Source: Cedecea neteri NBRC 105707 = ATCC 33855
GTDB taxonomy: Bacteria > Pseudomonadota > Gammaproteobacteria > Enterobacterales > Enterobacteriaceae
Direction: 5' to 3'
Length of the DNA: 38,326 bases
Assembly: GCF_001571265.1 (NCBI RefSeq)
Contig: NZ_BCTL01000044.1
Span: forward strand, 1 to 38,326
The notes beneath the pieces were generated by a model. The model was not told the origin of the DNA. It made no database searches and saw only the letters and a program-made list of their open reading frames with translations. Of this stretch, positions 32,281 through 38,326 are shown in pieces. Made by a program: the position numbers and the translations under genes. Within the stretch, counting starts at the first letter, position 1; the number at the start of each line of letters is the position of its first letter.

Positions 32281-33081
32281 ATGATAAAGCTGATCATTAC
32301 CGACCTGGACGGTACTTTCCTCAATAGCCACGGCGACTATGACCGTGAATTATTTGCCCAAACGCACCGCTTAATGAGGCAAAAAGGCGTCCACTTCGCC
32401 GCCTGCACCGGCAAGCAGTGCCAGCGTGTAGAAGAGCTGTTCGCCGATTACCGTCAGGATTTATGGATAATCGGCGACAGCGCCACGCGCATCAAAAGGA
32501 ACGGGGAGTATATCTACGAGTCGCTTATCAATAATGCGCTGGGATTACGCATTATCGACACGCTGGAGGCCGCCAGCGACAGCCACGTGATTATTGCCTG
32601 CGGCAGCGAAAGCGCGTTTATTCGCAAAGACGTGCCGCAGCGCCTTAAAGACAAAATGCGCCAGTCCTACGCCAGCCTGGCGCAGGTGGACTCTTTTGCC
32701 GAACTCGAGTGTGATTTCGTGAAGATTAGCGTCTATGACGAAGCCGGAAACTGCCCGCAGACTCGCCCGGTACTCGCGCCTTTTGAGCAGGATGTTTACA
32801 TCGTGGTGTCCGAAGCGGCGTGGATCGATATTGCCGATTATGGCGTTCACAAAGGGACGACGGTGCAAAAGCTCCAGCAGTTACTGAACGTCAGCCCGGC
32901 GGAAACCCTGGCGTTTGGCGATGGGTATAACGACCTGGAGCTGCTGGCTCAGGCGGAATACAGCTTTGCGATGCGCAATGCATTTGAGGAGACGAAGGCC
33001 GCGGCGCGATTTATCACCGGCAGCAATGACGAGAGCGCGGTCCAGCACACGATAAAAAGCCTGCTGGCGCTGCAAAGCTGA
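32281..33081 (+). CDS. Cof-type HAD-IIB phosphatase
   Basis: Haloacid-dehalogenase-superfamily hydrolase of the Cof/IIB branch, 266 residues. Catalytic Asp8 and Asp10 are in ITDLDGTF, motif II Thr in AACTGK, motif III Lys in GVHKGTTVQKLQQLL, and motif IV in FGDGYNDLELL; residues about 85-185 form the IIB cap. Relatives dephosphorylate sugar phosphates, PLP or nucleotides, so substrate is not predictable. Its pairing with a phosphoribosyltransferase suggests a phosphorylated ribosyl or nucleotide-like compound. Convergent with deoR-type gene across a hairpin. Confidence 0.88.
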   Translation: MIKLIITDLDGTFLNSHGDYDRELFAQTHRLMRQKGVHFAACTGKQCQRVEELFADYRQDLWIIGDSATRIKRNGEYIYESLINNALGLRIIDTLEAASDSHVIIACGSESAFIRKDVPQRLKDKMRQSYASLAQVDSFAELECDFVKISVYDEAGNCPQTRPVLAPFEQDVYIVVSEAAWIDIADYGVHKGTTVQKLQQLLNVSPAETLAFGDGYNDLELLAQAEYSFAMRNAFEETKAAARFITGSNDESAVQHTIKSLLALQS

Positions 33082-33091
33082 ATGTGGAGAT

Positions 33092-33111
33092 GGGCGGCAT
33101 GCACGCCGCCC
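33092..33111. terminator. Bidirectional hairpin between HAD and DeoR genes
   Basis: GGGCGGC/GCCGCCC, a GC-only 7-bp stem with 6-nt loop, lies between two convergent genes. U-tracts are weak (GGTTTGC on the plus strand). Confidence 0.55.
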
Positions 33112-33117
33112 GGTTTG

Positions 33118-33882
33118 CTAGCCGGCGACTTCAATATGCAGGTTAACGCCGCTGAAATCGGTAATTTTGGTTTCTGTGCTGACCACCGCTACGTCGATAT
33201 CTTCGCAAGGTGCCACCTTATAGCGAGCGACCTGAGACATCTTATTGGCCGTGACGGCGGCGATCACCTCGTTGCTCTGGCTCAGCACTTCTCGCTTGAA
33301 GCAGGCATCTTCGTAATAAACCGCGCTCAGACCAGCCTGCGGATCCAGCCCGCACACGCCGATAAAGGTCTGATCGAAAACCATGCCGCGTAGCTGATTT
33401 ACCGTGTCAGAACCCAGCGTGCTGCCGGTCAGCGGGTTCACTTTGCCGCCCAACAGAATAAGCTCACCACGCGTGCGCCCGCTCAGCGCCGCAGCAATCT
33501 GCGGAGAGTTGGTGACGATGGTGAGATCCAGCTCTTCAGGAATAAACTCTACCATCGCCAGATAGGTTGAACCGGCGTCGAGAAACACGCAGGTATTGGC
33601 TTTGATCATCGCGGCACACTTTCTTGCCACCTGCGATTTCTCAACCACATCCTGCGACACGCGGGTTTCGAAGCTGGCAGACTGCTGGAACTGGCTGATG
33701 GCGCCGCCATAAACCTTTTTACACAGGCCACGCCGCGCCAGCTCCTGCAGATCCCGGCGGATAGTATGCTCAGACACGCCCAGCTTCCGCGCCACGTCAG
33801 CCCCAATCACCCTGCCCGTTTCGGTCAGGATCTGGTGGATCATCGCCTGGCGCTGTTCAGGCAATGCGTCATAATCTGTCAC
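33118..33882 (-). CDS. DeoR-family transcriptional repressor
   Basis: DeoR/GlpR-type repressor of 254 residues: N-terminal HTH (about 8-60, with RVIGADVARKLGVSEHTIRRDLQELARRG) and a C-terminal sugar-phosphate-sensing domain with FLDAGSTYLAMVEFIP, LTIVTNSPQIA, LLGGKVNPLTGSTLG and FIGVCGLD. GTG start with GAGGG 6 nt upstream. It faces the HPRT-like/HAD operon tail-to-tail, whose promoter carries repeated CGAGCA boxes; a degenerate box also precedes this gene. DeoR effectors are usually phosphorylated sugars, which fits a phosphatase as a target. Confidence 0.92.
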   Translation of the reverse strand: MTDYDALPEQRQAMIHQILTETGRVIGADVARKLGVSEHTIRRDLQELARRGLCKKVYGGAISQFQQSASFETRVSQDVVEKSQVARKCAAMIKANTCVFLDAGSTYLAMVEFIPEELDLTIVTNSPQIAAALSGRTRGELILLGGKVNPLTGSTLGSDTVNQLRGMVFDQTFIGVCGLDPQAGLSAVYYEDACFKREVLSQSNEVIAAVTANKMSQVARYKVAPCEDIDVAVVSTETKITDFSGVNLHIEVAG

Positions 33883-33923
33883 GTTTAGCCCTCAAATAGC
33901 TGCAACTGTGCATAACATATCAT

Positions 33924-33934
33924 AATCTAGCATC
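33924..33934. promoter_or_regulatory. Degenerate operator box upstream of the DeoR gene
   Basis: AATCTAGCATC matches AATCGAGCATT, found at the HPRT-like promoter, at 9 of 11 positions, and lies 42 bp before the DeoR start. It suggests autoregulation. Confidence 0.35.
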
Positions 33935-33953
33935 GCAGCCGTAAGGCGGAGCG

Positions 33954-35147
33954 TTAGACTTCAACCAAAGCCTGCGCACACGCCCAGGCCGAACTCCAGG
34001 CCCACTGGAAGTTATAGCCGCCGAGCCAGCCGCTGACGTCCATCACTTCGCCGATAAAATAGAGGCCCGGCGCTTTTTTGGCTTCCATAGTACGCGATGA
34101 AAGTTCGTTGGTGTCCACGCCGCCCAGGGTCACTTCTGCCGTGCGGTAGCCTTCGGTGCCGTTCGGCTGAACTCGCCAGCGCTGCAGAGTTTCAACCAGC
34201 TCGCTTTGCTGGCGAACGTTGAGCTGCTTGAGCGTAACGTCCGGGATCTGCTGCAGCTGCTGCAGGCATTCCACCAGGCGCTTGGGCAGCACCATCGCCA
34301 GCGTGTTTTTCAGGCTCTGATTCGGGTGCGCGTTACGCTGCTCGTGGATAAAACCGTCCAGATCGGTGTCCGGCAGCAGGTTAACGCTGACGAATTCGCC
34401 CGGCTGCCAGTAGCTGGAAAGCTGCAACACGGCTGGGCCAGAAAGGCCCCGGTGGGTAAACAGCAGGCTTTCCCGGAAGCTGACGCCGTTTTCCGCAGTA
34501 ATGACGGAAGGCACCGAGACGCCGGACAGCACCTGCAGCTGTTCAAGCAAAGGTTTATGCAGGGTAAACGGCACCAGGCCCGCGCGGGTCGGCAGCACCT
34601 TCAGGCCAAACTGCTCCGCCACTTTATAACCGAACGGCGTCGCGCCCAGTCCCGGCATCGACAGGCCGCCGCTGGCGATAACAAGCTTAGCGGCCTGCAC
34701 GCTGCCGCCGTTGAGCTGTAACGTATAGCCCTGCTCGTCACGCTCAATGCTCAGCACTTCGCTGCGCAGTCGCGTCGTCACCTTTCCCTTTTCGCATTCT
34801 GCCACCAGCATATCTACAACCTGCTGCGCCGAGTCGTCGCAAAAGAGCTGGCCGAGGGTTTTCTCGTGCCAGGCAATGCCGTGCTTGCCCACCATGTCGA
34901 TAAAGTCCCACTGGGTATAGCGTGCCAGAGCAGATTTGCAGAAATGCGGGTTTTGGCTCAGATAGGCCGCAGGCTCGACATAAAGGTTGGTAAAGTTGCA
35001 GCGCCCGCCGCCGGACATCAGGATTTTACGGCCCGGTTTTTTTCCATTATCAATCAGCAATACGCGGCTGCCCGCCTGCCCGGCCATCGCCGCACAAAAC
35101 ATTCCTGCTGCACCCGCACCTATAATAATGGCATCAAACTTTTCCAC
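33954..35147 (-). CDS. yhiN: BaiN/HI0933-family flavoprotein YhiN
   Basis: FAD-dependent oxidoreductase-like protein of 397 residues. The FAD-binding GxGxxG is in DAIIIGAGAAGMFCA at the N-terminus, followed by GRKILMSGGGRCNFTN, the family signature, and a C-terminal GLYFIGEVMDVSGWLGGYNFQWAWSSA-type FAD contact. Reaction unknown in enterobacteria. GTG start with GGGAG 8 nt upstream. Divergent from pitA, as in E. coli. Confidence 0.94.
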   Translation of the reverse strand: MEKFDAIIIGAGAAGMFCAAMAGQAGSRVLLIDNGKKPGRKILMSGGGRCNFTNLYVEPAAYLSQNPHFCKSALARYTQWDFIDMVGKHGIAWHEKTLGQLFCDDSAQQVVDMLVAECEKGKVTTRLRSEVLSIERDEQGYTLQLNGGSVQAAKLVIASGGLSMPGLGATPFGYKVAEQFGLKVLPTRAGLVPFTLHKPLLEQLQVLSGVSVPSVITAENGVSFRESLLFTHRGLSGPAVLQLSSYWQPGEFVSVNLLPDTDLDGFIHEQRNAHPNQSLKNTLAMVLPKRLVECLQQLQQIPDVTLKQLNVRQQSELVETLQRWRVQPNGTEGYRTAEVTLGGVDTNELSSRTMEAKKAPGLYFIGEVMDVSGWLGGYNFQWAWSSAWACAQALVEV

Positions 35148-35311
35148 GACCGACTCCCGACTATGCTTAAGGCAACGGATTGTAAAGACCTGCGGCTGGT
35201 CGCACCAGCTTTAAGGTGAAGAACAAATGCAGGTGGTTGATAAACAAAATGTAAATCATTCCACCAGCAGGCCAGATGGCGACTAAAATCAAAAAAAGTC
35301 CAGATTTCACT

Positions 35312-35340
35312 TTGCCGCGGTGGAGGTTGTCTTACATAAT
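35312..35340 (+). promoter_or_regulatory. Promoter of pitA
   Basis: TTGCCG (35312-35317) and CATAAT (35335-35340) are 17 bp apart, 36 bp before the pitA ATG. This supports the internal ATG, since a longer upstream frame would begin inside the promoter. Confidence 0.6.
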
Positions 35341-35376
35341 GCGCCGCGTTCATGTCCTCAAAATGGCGTAACGTCT

Positions 35377-36873
35377 ATGCTACATTTGTTTGCCGGCCTG
35401 GATCTTCATACCGGGCTTTTACTTTTGCTTGCTCTGGCATTTGTGCTGTTCTACGAAGCTATTAATGGTTTCCACGATACGGCCAACGCAGTAGCAACGG
35501 TAATTTATACCCGCGCTATGCGATCGCAACTTGCGGTGGCAATGGCTGCGTTGTTTAACTTCTTCGGCGTTCTGCTCGGTGGGCTGAGCGTAGCCTATGC
35601 CATTGTGCATATGCTGCCTACAGATCTGCTGTTAAACGTAGGGTCTTCTCATGGTCTCGCCATGGTGTTCTCTATGTTACTGGCCGCTATTATCTGGAAC
35701 CTCGGCACCTGGTATTTCGGTCTGCCGGCCTCCAGCTCCCATACGCTTATCGGTGCCATCATCGGTATCGGTTTGACCAACGCGCTGCTGACCGGCACCT
35801 CGGTTGTCGACGCGCTGAATATCCCGAAAGTTGTTGGGATCTTCGCTTCATTAATTCTGTCCCCGATTGTCGGGCTGGTGATTGCCGGTGGGTTGATTTT
35901 CCTGCTGCGCCGTTACTGGAGCAACACCAAGAAAAAGCAGCGTATTCACCTGACGCCTGCGGAACGTGAAAAGCAAGACGGCAAGAAAAAGCCGCCTTTC
36001 TGGACGCGTATCGCGCTGATCCTGTCCGCTATCGGCGTGAGTTTCTCTCACGGCGCTAACGACGGTCAGAAAGGTATCGGTCTGATTATGCTGGTGCTGA
36101 TTGGCGTCGCACCGGCGGGCTTCGTGGTGAACATGAACGCCTCCGGCTACGAAATCACCCGGACCCGCGATGCGGTGAACAATGTCGAAACTTACTTCCA
36201 GCAGCATCCAGATCTGCTGCAGAAAGCGACAGGTTCGGAACAGCTGATCCCTTCTCCGGAAGCGGGCGCAACTGAACCGGCACAGTTCCACTGCCATCCG
36301 GCTAATGCGATCACCGCGCTGGACCGCGCGAAGCTGATGCTGACCGACATCGAAAGCTACGACAAGCTCAGCATTGAGCAGCGTAGCCAGCTGCGTCGCA
36401 TCATGCTGTGCATCTCCGACACAACCGATAAAGTCGCGAAGCTGCCGGAAGTGAACGCGGACGATCAGCGCCTGCTGAAGAAACTGAAAGGCGACATGCT
36501 CAGCACCATCGAGTACGCGCCGGTCTGGATTATTCTGGCCGTAGCGCTGGCGCTGGGTATCGGGACGATGATCGGCTGGCGTCGCGTGGCGACCACCATC
36601 GGTGAGAAGATCGGTAAGAAAGGCATGACCTATGCGCAAGGAATGTCCGCGCAGATGACGGCTGCCGTTTCTATCGGTCTGGCAAGCTACACCGGGATGC
36701 CGGTTTCCACCACTCACGTGCTCTCTTCCTCCGTGGCGGGGACGATGATCGTGGACGGCGGCGGTCTGCAGCGTAAGACGGTAACCAATATCCTGATGGC
36801 GTGGATATTCACCTTACCGGCTTCGATTCTGCTCTCCGGCGGGCTGTACTGGATTGCGCTGCGCTTCGTGTAA
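35377..36873 (+). CDS. pitA: Low-affinity phosphate transporter PitA
   Basis: Proton-coupled inner-membrane carrier of metal-phosphate complexes. The 498 residues start [13 protein letters not shown] as in E. coli PitA; the paired family signatures are [17 protein letters not shown] near the N-terminus and [13 protein letters not shown] in the middle, and a hydrophilic cytoplasmic loop (about 270-390) separates the two membrane halves. [13 protein letters not shown] and [16 protein letters not shown] are the repeat partners. About ten membrane segments. Confidence 0.97.
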   Translation: MLHLFAGLDLHTGLLLLLALAFVLFYEAINGFHDTANAVATVIYTRAMRSQLAVAMAALFNFFGVLLGGLSVAYAIVHMLPTDLLLNVGSSHGLAMVFSMLLAAIIWNLGTWYFGLPASSSHTLIGAIIGIGLTNALLTGTSVVDALNIPKVVGIFASLILSPIVGLVIAGGLIFLLRRYWSNTKKKQRIHLTPAEREKQDGKKKPPFWTRIALILSAIGVSFSHGANDGQKGIGLIMLVLIGVAPAGFVVNMNASGYEITRTRDAVNNVETYFQQHPDLLQKATGSEQLIPSPEAGATEPAQFHCHPANAITALDRAKLMLTDIESYDKLSIEQRSQLRRIMLCISDTTDKVAKLPEVNADDQRLLKKLKGDMLSTIEYAPVWIILAVALALGIGTMIGWRRVATTIGEKIGKKGMTYAQGMSAQMTAAVSIGLASYTGMPVSTTHVLSSSVAGTMIVDGGGLQRKTVTNILMAWIFTLPASILLSGGLYWIALRFV

Positions 36874-36882
36874 GCGGCAGCC

Positions 36883-36921
36883 AAAAGAAAAAGCGGGTCA
36901 GGAAACTGGCCCGCTTTTTTT
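36883..36921. terminator. Bidirectional terminator between pitA and uspB
   Basis: GCGGGTCAG/CTGGCCCGC (9 bp with a U-G pair) is capped by a GAAA tetraloop. Seven Ts follow on the plus strand; on the minus strand TTTTTCTTTT follows, so both convergent genes can use it. Confidence 0.92.
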
Positions 36922-36950
36922 ATGCTTGTCCATAACTCTGCCCTGATACC

Positions 36951-37286
36951 CTAGTGCCAGATAATCAATCCAATCAGGCTAATCACCACTAATCCGCACA
37001 GCGAACTCGTCAGAATAAACTGGCGGCGCAGGCGCTCACAGCGGCGAATAAACTCCTCATCGTGATGATCCCAATAACGCTGGGCGTAGATGTAACGCAC
37101 CAGCCTGACCTGCTTGCTGGGTTGGCCATGTGAGGTGAAAAAACCGCCGCCATCAACGTATTGATACAGCAGAGGATCGCACCCGCGCAGCACCACCAGT
37201 AACGCGCGCAGTGAAGAGTAATAGCGCGCCATATTCACCACACAAACTACACAAAGCGCCCAGAACAGCGCGACGGTGCTGATCAT
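36951..37286 (-). CDS. uspB: Universal stress protein B
   Basis: Small inner-membrane protein induced in stationary phase in E. coli under sigma-S; needed for ethanol tolerance there. Starting at [17 protein letters not shown], with GGGAGG just upstream, it has 111 residues as in E. coli. Membrane segments lie at both ends (about 2-20 and 88-109), with a basic middle region ([29 protein letters not shown]). A longer upstream frame has no family match. Divergent from uspA. Confidence 0.95.
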   Translation of the reverse strand: MISTVALFWALCVVCVVNMARYYSSLRALLVVLRGCDPLLYQYVDGGGFFTSHGQPSKQVRLVRYIYAQRYWDHHDEEFIRRCERLRRQFILTSSLCGLVVISLIGLIIWH

Positions 37287-37652
37287 GTACCCCTCCCGGC
37301 GAAGCCCTCGAAGCGTTTGCTCCGGGACAACCGCTCTCCCCGAAAACCCTGTCAGACAGTCCTGCAGCGAATAACCGATACAGGTCACAGCATTCTTCCC
37401 GTCCGGCTCATTTAATAGTGTAGGAGATCCCTTAATTTTTTTACCACCGCGTTAATCTTTATCAAAGTGGCCTGATTCATTTTTCTCTTGAATGAGTTTG
37501 AGGGATAGCGCATTGTCGGGCTGAATAGCTCGTTATAAGATAGAAATACCATCTACAATTTAAGTCTTTAGATCGGGTGACCGTAGCTCATGCCGCTGCG
37601 GTTTAAAAGATGACGGCGAGAGTCATCGATAACTTATGGAAGGAGTAACATT
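37287..37652. promoter_or_regulatory. uspB-uspA divergent intergenic region
   Basis: This 366-bp space holds no credible gene. It must carry the promoters of both divergent stress genes. The best uspA candidate is TTGTCG (37513-37518) and TAAGAT (37536-37541), 17 bp apart, leaving a leader of about 105 nt. A short stem ATTCA/TGAAT lies near 37477-37496. The uspB promoter was not located. Confidence 0.5.
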
Positions 37653-38090
37653 ATGGCTTACAAACACATTCTGATCGCAGTTGACCTCTCCCCTGAGAGT
37701 AAAGTCCTGGTAGAAAAAGCCGTCTCCATGGCTCGTCCTTATAACGCGAAAGTTTCCCTGATTCATGTCGATGTGAATTACTCCGATCTGTATACCGGGC
37801 TGATTGACGTCAATCTGGGCGATATGCAGAAACGCATTTCCGAAGAGACTCACCACGCGCTCACCGAGCTGTCTACCGGTGCAGGTTACCCGATTACCGA
37901 GACCCTGAGCGGCAGCGGCGACCTGGGCCAGGTGCTGGTCGATGCCATTAAAAAATACGATATGGATTTGGTGGTTTGTGGTCACCACCAGGATTTCTGG
38001 AGCAAGCTGATGTCCTCTGCGCGCCAGCTGATCAATACCGTGCATGTGGATATGCTGATTGTTCCGCTGCGTGATGAAGAAGACGAGTAA
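37653..38090 (+). CDS. uspA: Universal stress protein A
   Basis: Cytoplasmic stress protein induced by growth arrest, starvation and other stresses; homodimer. The 145 residues begin [24 protein letters not shown], and contain [20 protein letters not shown] and [33 protein letters not shown], as in E. coli UspA (144 residues). Like E. coli UspA it lacks the ATP-binding G-x2-G-x9-G(S/T) motif of other Usp subfamilies. AAGGAG lies 8 nt upstream of the ATG. Confidence 0.98.
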   Translation: MAYKHILIAVDLSPESKVLVEKAVSMARPYNAKVSLIHVDVNYSDLYTGLIDVNLGDMQKRISEETHHALTELSTGAGYPITETLSGSGDLGQVLVDAIKKYDMDLVVCGHHQDFWSKLMSSARQLINTVHVDMLIVPLRDEEDE

Positions 38091-38109
38091 CACTTTCCCC
38101 TCACCCTAA

Positions 38110-38132
38110 CCCTCTCCCCACAGGGGAGAGGG
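38110..38132. repeat. CCCTCTCCCC hairpin repeat after uspA
   Basis: CCCTCTCCCC-ACA-GGGGAGAGGG is a 10-bp perfect stem 19 bp past the uspA stop, embedded in CCTCACCCTAACC. Sequences of this kind are dispersed intergenic repeats in many Gram-negative genomes. No U-tract follows, so it is a weak terminator candidate at best. Confidence 0.6.
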
Positions 38133-38258
38133 GACTGGAGCTAGATCGATTCCCACCTCTCCTTTCTGTGACTCTTATACAAATTTCTCTTTCAAAACCT
38201 TTCCGGAGAGACCTTTAGTCCAGTCGTTATTCCGTTCACTCATACATTTGTTTCCCCT

Positions 38259-38284
38259 GCACGTTCAGATAACGGTGAACGTGC
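38259..38284. repeat. Inverted repeat near the right edge
   Basis: GCACGTTCA/TGAACGTGC (9-bp arms, 8-nt spacer) lies in the region that in E. coli precedes dtpB. The gene it would serve is outside the window. Nothing else was seen between 38133 and the end. Confidence 0.35.
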
Positions 38285-38326
38285 CAGATGGCATTACGCC
38301 ATGCCCCCTGACAACCCCCGGCGCCC

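Noticed and set aside
35851-36717. Open frame of 288 codons on the minus strand inside pitA
   Set aside because: Antisense to a highly conserved membrane protein gene; His/Arg/Gln-rich product with no recognisable motif.
38091-38326. A gene at the right edge (dtpB expected in E. coli)
   Set aside because: No open frame or ribosome-binding site was found; only repeats are visible before the window ends.

Overview
The window is a stretch of enterobacterial chromosome. Most of it is a backbone that follows the E. coli K-12 order around rpoH, ftsYEX, zntA, pitA and uspA. The proteins are close to, but clearly not identical with, their E. coli counterparts, so this is a member of the Enterobacteriaceae other than Escherichia. 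I could not fix the genus from sequence alone. No tRNA, rRNA, insertion sequence, integrase or CRISPR array was seen.

Backbone blocks: livJ (left end); rpoH, ftsX, ftsE, ftsY (minus strand) divergent from rsmD-yhhL; yhhM and yhhN; zntA; tusA divergent from yhhQ, dcrB and yhhT; yhiN divergent from pitA; uspB divergent from uspA (right end).

Five accessory blocks interrupt this backbone. (1) Between livJ and rpoH lies a GABA-type aminotransferase gene, an amino-acid permease and a divergent MocR/GabR-type regulator. (2) Between yhhN and zntA lies a sugar cassette: a LacI-family repressor, a SIS-domain phosphosugar enzyme and a PTS EIIBC permease, with a perfect 26-bp palindromic operator just downstream of a good promoter. 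(3) Between zntA and tusA lies a higBA toxin-antitoxin module whose promoter sits inside an inverted repeat with 18-bp arms. (4) After yhhT come a PaiB-like flavin-binding regulator, a second MocR regulator, a ClpP paralogue with Asn at the catalytic Asp position, and a DMT exporter. (5) Next is an iron/heme-type cell-surface signalling locus (TonB-dependent receptor, ECF sigma factor, FecR-type anti-sigma factor, dedicated TonB) with a Fur-box-like site on the sigma promoter. It is followed by a small cassette of a divergent HPRT-like phosphoribosyltransferase, a HAD phosphatase and a DeoR repressor, with repeated CGAGCA boxes.

The most unusual items are the HPRT-like/HAD/DeoR cassette, in which three purine/PRPP-site positions are changed, and the ClpP paralogue apparently co-transcribed with a PLP-dependent regulator. 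The SIS-PTS-LacI cassette is a third candidate for an uncharacterised catabolic function. Several starts were moved inward from the longest open frame on the basis of ribosome-binding sites, promoter position and family length; these are noted per gene.
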